DNA of 8,204 nucleotides. Origin: Deltaproteobacteria bacterium. GTDB lineage: Bacteria > UBA10199 > DSSB01. The stretch is taken from assembly GCA_020440745.1 (NCBI GenBank), contig JAGRNM010000053.1:1-8204 (forward strand). The letters run 5' to 3'. Made by a program: the position numbers and the translations under genes. Shown piece after piece: positions 1 to 6,413 of this stretch (its first letter is position 1; every line of letters begins with the position of its first letter). The notes below the pieces were generated by a model, which was given only the letters and a program-made list of their open reading frames with translations, made no database searches and had not been told where the DNA came from.

Positions 1-2
1 TC

Positions 3-1211
3 CACCGTTTTCAGGTCAAAAAGGCCACCGCCCAGGCTATCCAAAAAGGCCACCCTTGGATTTACCGTCGTCAATGCTCTTCGGCCTTAAAGGTTTTGCC
101 AGAAAAAAGTCTTCTTCGATTAGTGGGGCCCACTAACGAGTTTTTGGGTTGGGGAATTTACGAACCTTTATCTGCCATTGCGATTAGGGTTTTTTCTAAA
201 AAATCAAATGAACCCACCGAGGACTTTTTTTATCAAAAACTTCTCCAAGCTTGGGAAAAACGCCAAGCCTTTTTAAAAGGGTCAAATACCAATGCTTTTC
301 GCTGGGTGCATGGCGAGGCCGATTCTTTTCCTGGGCTTAATATTGATGTCTACGATCAAAATGCAATCGCAGTTTTTTATCTTAAGACTTGGCAAAGCTT
401 ACTCAAAAACACCTTAGTAAAGTTGGGAAAAAAACTGGGTTTAAAACAATTTTTAGTTAAGGAACCCCATGGACAGGGTAAAAGCAAGCAAGCAACTTGC
501 CTCTTAGAATTATTTTCTCAAAAATTAATTAAGTTTAAAGAGCCCATTTATTTTAAAGAAGGCCAATATCTCTATCTTGCCTTTCCCTTAAGCGGTCAAA
601 AAACTGGTTTTTACCTAGACTTAAGACCCGTAAGACAATGCTTAGAGCAATTAAATTTAAAAAACCAACGAGTGTTAAATCTTTTTGCCCATACAGGTAG
701 TCTTTCTGCTTTGGCAGAAAAACAAGGAGCTCATCAGGTTGTCTCAGTAGAAGCCAGTCACACTTGCCAAAAACATTTTGAAGTCCTTAAACAGACCTGG
801 CACTTAAAAAGCACGACCCAAACTTGGATCCAACAAGATGTGTGGGATTATCTAGACTCCGATAGTTTTAAAAAAAATGAAGCCTTTGACTTAGTGATCT
901 TAGACCCACCCTCCCTGGCTAAAAATAAAACTAGTAGCCAAAACTTAAGCAAAACCTGGAAAAATTTTATCAAAAAACTCCTAAAACACCTTAAGCCCCA
1001 GGCTAAATTGCTAACCATCTCCTGCACGGATCGCTTGCACGAAAAACAATTAAAAAACTGGATACAAGAGGCCTGTCTAAAAAGTCCTGTCCAAGTCCAA
1101 CACCTCCAAAGCCTCTCCCGTGCTTGGGATCACCCCACCCACCCTCTCCTAAAAGAAAGAGACTATTTTCACGCCCTCCTGTGGCAAAGAAGCCCCGACC
1201 CAAAACCTTAA
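3..1211 (+). CDS. RlmI-type 23S rRNA (cytosine-C5) methyltransferase, 5' end cut by window edge
   Basis: Class I SAM-dependent methyltransferase of the RlmI/YccW family. E. coli RlmI makes m5C1962 in 23S rRNA; the same role here is inferred. The reading frame is open from base 3, giving 402 codons in the window, and the true start lies to the left. A TTG at 96 could be mistaken for the start, but codons before it encode HPWIYRRQ, the hallmark of the N-terminal PUA domain, so the gene is partial. Counting from base 3, the PUA domain covers roughly residues 1-80. GEAD (104-107) and QKTGFYLD (199-206) are the family's conserved blocks. SAM motif I is NLFAHTG (226-232), followed by an acidic residue at 250. 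DPPS (301-304) is motif IV, and SC in TISCTD gives the likely catalytic Cys341. The DHP and RDYFHALL end is also family-typical. Length agrees with E. coli RlmI (about 396 residues). A neighbouring gene follows after 114 bases. The exact target base is unproven. Confidence 0.9.
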   Translation, partial: HRFQVKKATAQAIQKGHPWIYRRQCSSALKVLPEKSLLRLVGPTNEFLGWGIYEPLSAIAIRVFSKKSNEPTEDFFYQKLLQAWEKRQAFLKGSNTNAFRWVHGEADSFPGLNIDVYDQNAIAVFYLKTWQSLLKNTLVKLGKKLGLKQFLVKEPHGQGKSKQATCLLELFSQKLIKFKEPIYFKEGQYLYLAFPLSGQKTGFYLDLRPVRQCLEQLNLKNQRVLNLFAHTGSLSALAEKQGAHQVVSVEASHTCQKHFEVLKQTWHLKSTTQTWIQQDVWDYLDSDSFKKNEAFDLVILDPPSLAKNKTSSQNLSKTWKNFIKKLLKHLKPQAKLLTISCTDRLHEKQLKNWIQEACLKSPVQVQHLQSLSRAWDHPTHPLLKERDYFHALLWQRSPDPKP

Positions 1212-1246
1212 ACTTAAGAAAGACAATAAAAAAATCCTATAAAAGC

Positions 1247-1275
1247 TTGACAAGCTCCTTTAAAGGACTTAATCT
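1247..1275 (+). promoter_or_regulatory. Possible sigma-70 promoter for the fatty acid hydroxylase
   Basis: A perfect -35 hexamer TTGACA (1247-1252) is followed by a 17-base spacer and a weak -10 hexamer TAATCT (1270-1275). A better-looking TATCAT lies at 1275-1280 but sits 22 bases from the -35. Either way the predicted start of transcription falls around 1282-1287. The -35 sits inside a short inverted repeat (AGCTTGACAAGCT, 1244-1256) and the spacer contains the 10-base palindrome CCTTTAAAGG (1257-1266). The -10 is poor, so this is a moderate call. Confidence 0.38.
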
Positions 1276-1281
1276 ATCATT

Positions 1282-1299
1282 AGTAACCGATTGGTTACT
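1282..1299. promoter_or_regulatory. 18-bp palindrome, candidate operator upstream of the fatty acid hydroxylase
   Basis: Perfect 7-base arms AGTAACC (1282-1288) and GGTTACT (1293-1299) flank GATT. The element ends 13 bases before the ribosome binding site of the hydroxylase and overlaps the predicted transcription start. That is where a repressor operator would sit, and TetR-type lipid regulators use palindromes of this general size. It has no T-tract after it, so it is not an obvious intrinsic terminator of the methyltransferase gene. It could instead form a short 5' UTR hairpin. The binding protein is unknown and no candidate regulator gene is adjacent. Confidence 0.45.
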
Positions 1300-1325
1300 T
1301 AAATTAAAAGCTAGGAGAAAAAATC

Positions 1326-2000
1326 ATGAGTAGCCCTATCAAAGATCTTTTTGGAGTCCGTTTTAAAGGTAATAACCTTGTTGCTAAGGTTTTCTTTAAT
1401 GCTAAACATCCGGCTTTCCCCACCACTTTTTTTGGCTTAATAGCGCTAACTTTAAGCATCTATGCCTTAGGCCATGGTTTTGGCATCTTATCTTTCTTGT
1501 CTTTTTTTGCCATCGGATTAGTGGCTTGGACACTAACCGAATACATGCTTCATCGTTTTGTCTTTCACTGGACTAGCGCCAAGGAACCTTGGAGAACCAT
1601 CGTCGCTGGTTTGCACTTAGAACATCACCAAGATCCTAGTGATAAATATTTGATTATTGCCTCTCCCTTGGTAGCCCTTTTATTAAGCGGCGTCTTGTTT
1701 GGCATTTTTATCTTAGCTACTAGTTTTTTGACAGCTAGTGTGATTATGGCTGGTCTTTACAGCGGGTATATTCTTTATGAATGGGTCCACTACGGCACGC
1801 ATCAATATAAATGGAAATCTAAGGTTGGTCGTTATTTGACTCACCATCACCTTTACCATCACTTTAAACGTCCTGATGAGGCCTTTGGTGTCACCTCAGG
1901 TTTTTGGGACCGTATTTTTGGAACCAAAAAAAGTTTTCAAGGTTTGGCCCAACCCTCACCTTTGACTCCCCAAGGAGCGGCCAATAAAGCTGCTTCTTAA
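1326..2000 (+). CDS. Membrane fatty acid hydroxylase (sterol desaturase / FA2H-like superfamily)
   Basis: A 224-residue integral membrane di-iron enzyme of the fatty acid hydroxylase superfamily. Histidine clusters supply the metal ligands: HRFVFH (76-81, HX4H), HLEHH (97-101, HX2HH), HYGTH (155-159, HX3H) and HHLYHH (174-179). The C-terminal FGVTSGFWDRIFGT (187-200) is characteristic of the ceramide/fatty acid 2-hydroxylase (Scs7/FA2H) branch. Hydrophobic stretches at about 33-70 and 109-150 form two hairpin-like membrane regions that place the His clusters on the cytoplasmic side. The start is clear: AGGAG at 1313-1317 lies 8 bases before ATG 1326. The likely reaction is oxygen-dependent hydroxylation of a lipid acyl chain, perhaps 2-hydroxylation of a sphingolipid or other lipid; substrate is inferred only from family. 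It is convergent with the next gene, with 17 bases between stops and no visible terminator. Confidence 0.88.
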   Translation: MSSPIKDLFGVRFKGNNLVAKVFFNAKHPAFPTTFFGLIALTLSIYALGHGFGILSFLSFFAIGLVAWTLTEYMLHRFVFHWTSAKEPWRTIVAGLHLEHHQDPSDKYLIIASPLVALLLSGVLFGIFILATSFLTASVIMAGLYSGYILYEWVHYGTHQYKWKSKVGRYLTHHHLYHHFKRPDEAFGVTSGFWDRIFGTKKSFQGLAQPSPLTPQGAANKAAS

Positions 2001-2017
2001 GTGAAGTCTTTGAGCCA

Positions 2018-3094
2018 TTAAAACAGATCTTTCCACCAAGCTTCAAAAGTATTAGTACGATTAAGCTGCACCAGTTGTCCCAGTTTGGGCGTTAGCAGTT
2101 CAATATTGTGAAGCGCAGCTAGTCCTTGGATGGATTCAATAGGATCGTACCACGGGTGCAAAGCAATATTAAACATACCCCAATGGATGGGCATCAGCCT
2201 CTTGGCTTCTAAATCTAAAAAAGCCTGCATGGTATCCTCAGGTAGCATATGAACGCGACGCCACATGGGATTGTATTGACCGTTTTCCATAAAGGCGATG
2301 TCAAAGGGACCATACTTTTTTCCAATATGCTTAAAATGAATATCATAGCCCGAATCGCCGCTAAAATAGAGGCTATGCTGGGAGTTTTTAACCACCCAGG
2401 AGGCCCACAAAGTCTGGTTGCTACTGGTCAGAGAACGACCGGAAAAATGCTGAGAAGGTGTACAAGTAAACTCTAAGTCTTCAAAAAACGCAGACTCCCA
2501 CCAGTCAAACTCTGTAATACGATGAGCAGGAATACCCCAGTCGATTAAATGGGAAGAAACTCCAAGCGGCACTAAAAATTTAGTTGCTTGATCTTTAAAA
2601 AAAATCACCGATTCCCGATTAAGATGATCGTAGTGGTCGTGAGAAATCACAATATAATCCACGGGAGGCAACTCCTGCAAAGACAGGACAGGGTCCTGAA
2701 AACGTCTGCCTAAGAAAAAAAGCGGAGCTAAGTTTTTGGCAAAGACAGGATCAAAAAGCAAAACCTTCTTCCCAAGCTTGACCATAAAAGTAGAATGACC
2801 AAACCAAATAAATTTAAAGGAATCACGATCGTCTAAAAAATCCTGAACACTAGTTTTAATTTGAGGAAGTTTAAACTTAGGACGACGATCTTGGTTTTTA
2901 AAAAAGAAGTCCCAAAAAATTTTTTTCTTATTGGGATTAGATAAAGGATCAGTATTAAAACCAACTTGTCGATTAACAAAACGAGATAGGTCTAAGCTAT
3001 ACTGGGGAGACTTTTTGATTTTTTCTAAATGCTCTCCACTTGGATTTTTGCCAAAAGATTTAAGGTCTAGGATCATAGCTTTACCATCTTCCAT
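2018..3094 (-). CDS. Metallo-beta-lactamase-fold hydrolase, NAPE-PLD-like (Lactamase_B_2)
   Basis: A 358-residue zinc hydrolase of the branch that includes N-acyl-phosphatidylethanolamine phospholipase D and bacterial RomA-like proteins. Visible motifs in order are WFGHST (97-102); the metal site HDHYDH (152-157); TPSQHFSGR (212-220) with His216; FSGDSGY (245-250 region) with bridging Asp247; and VHMLPED (281-287) then PIHWGMF (302-308) with His304. All expected metal ligands are present, so it should be active. The first ~90 residues are a charged leader without a signal peptide or membrane segment, suggesting a cytoplasmic or peripheral protein. Two starts are possible: ATG 3094 (used here) and ATG 3076 (MILDLKSF), which has GGAAG upstream. 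The possible promoter places the transcript start so close to 3094 that the shorter form is a real alternative. Substrate may be an N-acyl phospholipid; the family also hydrolyses other compounds. Confidence 0.87.
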   Translation of the reverse strand: MEDGKAMILDLKSFGKNPSGEHLEKIKKSPQYSLDLSRFVNRQVGFNTDPLSNPNKKKIFWDFFFKNQDRRPKFKLPQIKTSVQDFLDDRDSFKFIWFGHSTFMVKLGKKVLLFDPVFAKNLAPLFFLGRRFQDPVLSLQELPPVDYIVISHDHYDHLNRESVIFFKDQATKFLVPLGVSSHLIDWGIPAHRITEFDWWESAFFEDLEFTCTPSQHFSGRSLTSSNQTLWASWVVKNSQHSLYFSGDSGYDIHFKHIGKKYGPFDIAFMENGQYNPMWRRVHMLPEDTMQAFLDLEAKRLMPIHWGMFNIALHPWYDPIESIQGLAALHNIELLTPKLGQLVQLNRTNTFEAWWKDLF

Positions 3095-3099
3095 AAAAA

Positions 3100-3128
3100 A
3101 GATTAGATCCTAAAGCAACCTAAAGCAA
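3100..3128 (-). promoter_or_regulatory. Possible promoter with tandem 10-bp repeat before the NAPE-PLD-like gene
   Basis: On the - strand TTGCTT (3128-3123), a 17-base spacer and TAATCT (3105-3100) form a weak sigma-70-like arrangement. The spacer length and -10 match those proposed upstream of the fatty acid hydroxylase. The region contains two perfect adjacent copies of the 10-mer TTGCTTTAGG (3128-3119 and 3118-3109). Ten-base spacing is about one helical turn, as in direct-repeat sites of response regulators. The promoter call is tentative; the repeat itself is directly seen. Confidence 0.33.
3109..3128. repeat. Tandem direct repeat, 2 x 10 bp
   Basis: CCTAAAGCAA occurs twice back to back (3109-3118 and 3119-3128), identical in both copies. 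It lies in the 54-base gap between the small secreted protein gene and the NAPE-PLD-like gene, overlapping the proposed promoter of the latter. Confidence 0.85.
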
Positions 3129-3148
3129 AACTCTTATTAAATAAAAGC

Positions 3149-3754
3149 CTAAAAATCCATGGATAAAGTCAAACCAGTGGAAAGTCGTCCGCGACGATCC
3201 CGATAAGTAGGAATCACTTTGACCTTTTCATAACGTGGAATCAAAACACCCACCAAGGCTCCTAAACCCGCACCCACCAAAGCCCCGGTGCCAGTGGCAG
3301 CCAAAACTGCTAGGGTTTTGTTAGTCTTATTACACTCATTGACCGTCGCTCCCGCGCTAGCTGCCTCGTCGGTAATCCAATCACAAATACGATCGGCAGC
3401 AATCACCCCAGCCGCCCCGGTCAATACAGCTAAACCAGCGGCTCCAAAGAGAGCTCCCTTACCCGCGTGACGACCCACACGATGATTAGAACGACCACGA
3501 ATTTTTTGAATTTCTTCTAAAGAATAAAAACGATCATCCGAAAGACGAATTCCTTGATTCTCTTTACGTAGGTCTTCGCCTTTTAATTTTAAAAGACTGC
3601 CGTCTTTAAGTTTGATCTTATAAGTAAAGTCAGAGGAAAAACTCTCTAACTCATCAAAATAATATTTTTTAGTACCCGCCTGAAGCGACCCTAATAATAA
3701 AACACTACTCAAGATCCCCACCCAAAAAGCCCCTAAGACCCTGGAAAAGACCAT
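3149..3754 (-). CDS. Secreted small protein with glycine-zipper segments, function unknown
   Basis: I do not recognise a named family. Starting at ATG 3754 the protein has 201 residues; AGGGGG lies 7 bases upstream, better placed than the in-frame GTG at 3760. Residues 1-26 form a signal peptide with likely cleavage after LQA. Residues about 43-88 hold a 'lys-x-x-DGS...EEIQKI' pattern resembling the small SH3-like beta domains of many exported bacterial proteins. Two Gly/Ala-rich hydrophobic segments follow (about 98-121 and 147-173), with repeated small-residue spacing typical of glycine zippers. The hydrophilic stretch between them has Cys124 and Cys141, which could form a disulfide. The end (LSTGLTLSMDF) has alternating polarity and a terminal Phe, as in outer-membrane strands. 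An envelope location, perhaps outer-membrane associated, is inferred. A weak AU hairpin with UUUU follows the stop (about 3147-3129), so read-through into the next gene is possible. Confidence 0.72.
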   Translation of the reverse strand: MVFSRVLGAFWVGILSSVLLLGSLQAGTKKYYFDELESFSSDFTYKIKLKDGSLLKLKGEDLRKENQGIRLSDDRFYSLEEIQKIRGRSNHRVGRHAGKGALFGAAGLAVLTGAAGVIAADRICDWITDEAASAGATVNECNKTNKTLAVLAATGTGALVGAGLGALVGVLIPRYEKVKVIPTYRDRRGRLSTGLTLSMDF

Positions 3755-3874
3755 GCCCACACCCCCTCATTTAATTTAAGACCTGAAAGAAATTTGACCC
3801 CTATTACAAATTTCCCCTTTAAAAATTGTTAGGCTTTTTGAAAAAAAAGGCAAGTTTTCTTACAAAATAATTTT

Positions 3875-3908
3875 AAGCCTCAGGATTTTTTTAAAAAAAC
3901 TAAGACTT
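3875..3908 (-). terminator. Probable strand-specific terminator of the patatin-like gene
   Basis: Twelve bases after the patatin stop, the - strand transcript can pair AAGUCUUAG (3908-3900) with CUGAGGCUU (3883-3875), 9 of 9 pairs including two G-U wobbles. The T7/A7 run between them can extend the stem past a two-base bulge. On the + strand the two wobble positions become C-A mismatches, so the fold favours - strand RNA, matching the gene's direction. The tail (AAAATTATTTTG) is U-rich but interrupted, so termination efficiency is uncertain. Confidence 0.5.
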
Positions 3909-3919
3909 TAAAATACCAC

Positions 3920-5356
3920 TCAAGACAAACTTGCTTCAATAGCAAGCAACTGATCATAAAAAGAAGTGCGAGCCGCCTCGATAATTTTGGGGATAGCCTT
4001 GGTGTTGACAATACCGCTGCCTGTATCCGGTAGTTTCAGCTCCCATTGTGTCACTTGCTTATCCCTAGCAAGCGTACCCTTATGCTCATCAATACGAGCC
4101 TGTCTGACCAAGTCAGCATAGGTCGCAGAAAGTCTTAAAATTTTAAAGACAGGAATTTTTTTAAAAACCCAATGAGTAAAAAGCGGACTAGAACCCACGG
4201 TTGGAAAAAGATTAACAGAAAGAATTAATAATTTGGGACGCTTTTCTAAAGCGTTTTTACGCTCTCGCTTCCACTTTCGATAAGGAGAAATTAAAGGGAC
4301 TTCTTCCGTAGTTCCCCCATCCACATAGAGCTCGGTTTGATTACCCCTAGTAATTTTTTTAGGCACATACAAAATAGGAATAGCTGAAGACGCTACCACT
4401 GCGTCCATCGCTTTAGTTTGCAAAATAGGAGTAAGATAAATTTTAGAATCCACTTCCTCTGGAGTCAGCACTTCACTTCTACTTTTTGTTAAATTATAAG
4501 CCATGGCAAAAAAAGGAATCTTACGTTTCTTTTCTTCCAAAAACTTTTCTAACATGGATTCTAGATGTTGCTGACAATCTAAAAAACCCTGCAACATATT
4601 ATCAGAAGCCGCTAAAAAAGCGTCACTTAAAAGGTTTTTAATCACCTCTAATTTAGAAGGACTAAAACGAAAAGAATAACGCTCGTTATAAAGATGATAG
4701 CCTTCTTGCTCAATGGCATGGGGTTCTACCCCCAAAGAATAAGGCAAGCCAGCAATAGCCCCGCCACTACTACCCCAAATCTCGTCAATATAGGGTCTCA
4801 AACCCATGAGATCGATAAATTTAAACAAAGAAGGATGGGCAAAGAGCCTCACCCCTCCGGAGCCCAAGGACAAAACCACCTTAGTATTCTTAGACTTAAG
4901 CCTACGCATCATCTTAGGAAACTGTTGGCGTATATCAATTAGCTTTTGCGGTTTTTCGGGAATATACCAACGATAAGACCGCTTGCCTCCTGGGCGATCC
5001 AATAAAAATACTTCAGGATTATCGCTATGATGCCTTCCCAAATACTGAAGCTGAATCTTTCTAAGGTTTAAACCCTTAGAAAGGGCATAAGCTAAAGCCT
5101 CTTCTAAGGCCTCTGAATCGGGAGGCTCAAATAAAAAAGACTGAGCTGGATAAATAACTTCGATAGGTAATTGTTTAATAGAAAAACTCTTAAGTACCTG
5201 ATAGTCAAACGAAGCTTTTCTTAAAACATCTAAAGAAAAACGAGAAAGTACATATTCTCCCGTCACCCCTGTTTCGTAACAAGCCAATCGATTATAAAAA
5301 GACTTAAGTCTTTTTATTTGGGAAGGGTTTAAACGAATCACAAAAACAATATTCAT
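3920..5356 (-). CDS. Patatin-like phospholipase with long N-terminal extension
   Basis: A 478-residue protein (from ATG 5356; an in-frame GTG directly precedes it at 5359) with a patatin-type lipid acyl hydrolase domain. Numbered from the GTG, the oxyanion-hole block is GSGGVR (166-171), the nucleophile elbow is GSSGG (196-200) with Ser198, and the catalytic Asp347 lies in YVDGGT. SSAIPIL (324-330) is another patatin-typical block. The Ser-Asp dyad is intact. No signal peptide or membrane span is seen, so it is probably cytoplasmic or exported by another route. Residues 1-155 precede the catalytic domain and match no family I know. AAAAGGTGAT stands only two bases from the ATG, unusually close, so a start slightly downstream, such as GTG 5341, cannot be excluded. 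It is flanked on both sides by terminator-like hairpins, suggesting a single-gene unit. Likely role: hydrolysis of phospholipid or other acyl esters; the natural substrate is unknown. Confidence 0.87.
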   Translation of the reverse strand: MNIVFVIRLNPSQIKRLKSFYNRLACYETGVTGEYVLSRFSLDVLRKASFDYQVLKSFSIKQLPIEVIYPAQSFLFEPPDSEALEEALAYALSKGLNLRKIQLQYLGRHHSDNPEVFLLDRPGGKRSYRWYIPEKPQKLIDIRQQFPKMMRRLKSKNTKVVLSLGSGGVRLFAHPSLFKFIDLMGLRPYIDEIWGSSGGAIAGLPYSLGVEPHAIEQEGYHLYNERYSFRFSPSKLEVIKNLLSDAFLAASDNMLQGFLDCQQHLESMLEKFLEEKKRKIPFFAMAYNLTKSRSEVLTPEEVDSKIYLTPILQTKAMDAVVASSAIPILYVPKKITRGNQTELYVDGGTTEEVPLISPYRKWKRERKNALEKRPKLLILSVNLFPTVGSSPLFTHWVFKKIPVFKILRLSATYADLVRQARIDEHKGTLARDKQVTQWELKLPDTGSGIVNTKAIPKIIEAARTSFYDQLLAIEASLS

Positions 5357-5411
5357 CACCTTTTATTTTAAGGGATTTTTAAAGAATAAGGCGATGGAAA
5401 TTTAAATAAAA

Positions 5412-5447
5412 AAAGCTCTTTTTTCTAGAGCAAGAAAAAAGAGCTTT
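5412..5447 (-). terminator. Strong intrinsic terminator closing the lipoprotein operon
   Basis: Perfect 14-base arms AAAGCTCTTTTTTC (5412-5425) and GAAAAAAGAGCTTT (5434-5447) surround an 8-base loop. In - strand RNA the hairpin begins 21 bases after the lipoprotein stop and its 3' arm runs into UUUUUUU, as an intrinsic terminator should. It lies between the lipoprotein operon and the patatin gene, so it separates two transcription units on the same strand. Confidence 0.85.
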
Positions 5448-5468
5448 AAAAATTAAATAAGTCTAAAC

Positions 5469-6389
5469 TTAAAGACTATTATCCTCAGGATGACTTTCAT
5501 CGTCTTCGCTATCGTCTATCGAACCCGATGTCTTAATGTTTTCTTTAATAAGATCTTCAATATCAGAGCATTCTCCTGAGGTGCTTTCTTCAGAAATCAT
5601 CAAAACACCCTCCACCAAGGGAATGGCTTCTGCATTAAAGCAAGTTTCTAGATCAAGATTGGCAAACCACTGACTAACATCCAGATTTAAAAAAACTTCA
5701 TTAAGGTCCGCATTTTCCGAAATCAACACACCCTCTAAATTTTTAAATTCAATCTCTTGGCTAAATTTAAGTGTCAGAGAAAAAGGAGTAACCACCTCGT
5801 TAATCAGAACTGTTCCTTCTACTAGAAGCGTGTTTCCAGCTAAGCCACTAGGAACTCCCTCAGGCAAAAGGGCACTCTCTTCACTTTCTTCTACCTTAAC
5901 TTCAACCTCATCCAAACTTCCTGAAGCTATTTCTAAACTAATGGCCTCAGGCAAACTAAGCCCATTAACCAAATCCACCACATAGGGACCTTGAACATGG
6001 ATCTCGGATTCCATACTATCGTCACCATCTTCTAATTCGGTCTCGCAAGAGGCAAAAGATGCCAGATCAAAGTCCAAATCTTCACAAGTTCCCGGCAATT
6101 TTATTTCAATGCGGTCCACATTAAGCCAAGCAGCAGTGATCTCGATTGCATGATCTCCTTGGTCTAAGGTGCTTACTTGGAAGTTAGTAGAAAAACTAGT
6201 GGCTAAAGCAGGGCTACTTTGACTTAATCCCATCACAAAAGTAGTGGTTGCCGCACCTCCGTCTACAAACTGAGGAGCTACTTCTGAGTTTGAAGAAGTA
6301 CCTACTCCACCACCACAGTGACTTAAGACAACAAGGCCAGCTATTAAAATCCAAGACTGGATTGTTTTTTTGATTATGTTTTTTTTCAT
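5469..6389 (-). CDS. Lipoprotein paralog B of the TIGR02147-linked operon, function unknown
   Basis: A 306-residue predicted lipoprotein. The basic, hydrophobic leader ends VVLSHC with Cys25 as the lipidation site; His at -1 is atypical for a lipobox. A Gly/Ser-rich linker follows. The core, rich in beta-strand-like alternation and acidic residues, aligns with the upstream neighbour: VDRIEI (91-96), GPYVVDL (134-140), GNTLLVEG (185-192), TPFSLTL (201-207) and DVSQWFANLDL (237-247). The 'strand, GxYxVDL, strand' order resembles DUF4382-type lipoproteins; this is my inference. The last 16 residues are very acidic but lack the calcium-loop spacing of the neighbour. Further Cys occur at 102, 115, 250 and 274. 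AGGAG lies 7 bases before ATG 6389. It is the last gene of the operon and ends 21 bases before a strong terminator. Outer-membrane or periplasmic location is likely; I can assign no biochemical role. Confidence 0.83.
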   Translation of the reverse strand: MKKNIIKKTIQSWILIAGLVVLSHCGGGVGTSSNSEVAPQFVDGGAATTTFVMGLSQSSPALATSFSTNFQVSTLDQGDHAIEITAAWLNVDRIEIKLPGTCEDLDFDLASFASCETELEDGDDSMESEIHVQGPYVVDLVNGLSLPEAISLEIASGSLDEVEVKVEESEESALLPEGVPSGLAGNTLLVEGTVLINEVVTPFSLTLKFSQEIEFKNLEGVLISENADLNEVFLNLDVSQWFANLDLETCFNAEAIPLVEGVLMISEESTSGECSDIEDLIKENIKTSGSIDDSEDDESHPEDNSL

Positions 6390-6413
6390 GACTTTTCTCC
6401 TGTTTAATGATCC

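Noticed and set aside
1003..1203. 66-codon - strand open frame inside the methyltransferase gene
   Set aside because: It is antisense to the conserved catalytic-Cys region, with a Gly/Phe-rich composition typical of a shadow frame.
1124..1333. 69-codon + strand open frame, basic N-terminus
   Set aside because: Most of it overlaps the conserved end of the methyltransferase in another frame. The rest lies over the promoter and palindrome, and it has no ribosome binding site or recognisable motif.
2249..2476. 75-codon + strand open frame
   Set aside because: Antisense to the metal-binding core of the NAPE-PLD-like gene; no supporting signal.
2931..3113. 60-codon + strand open frame
   Set aside because: Antisense to the start of the NAPE-PLD-like gene; no ribosome binding site or domain.
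3129..3147. AU-only hairpin followed by UUUU after the secreted protein gene
   Set aside because: The stem is short, nearly all A-U with a wobble, so it is too weak to call a terminator.
3288..3470. 60-codon Ala/Pro-rich + strand open frame
   Set aside because: It is the complement of the Gly/Ala-rich zipper segments of the secreted protein, which explains the composition.
3801..3852. Promoter-like hexamers (TTGCCT with TAACAA; TGTAAT) before the secreted protein gene
   Set aside because: The region is mostly A/T runs, and neither pairing gives a good -35 and -10 at standard spacing.
4694..4942. 82-codon + strand open frame
   Set aside because: Antisense to the patatin nucleophile region; no independent support.
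5365..5370. TAAAAT resembling a -10 element just before the patatin gene
   Set aside because: No acceptable -35 lies 16-18 bases upstream, and it is only a few bases from the start codon in a generally A/T-rich stretch.
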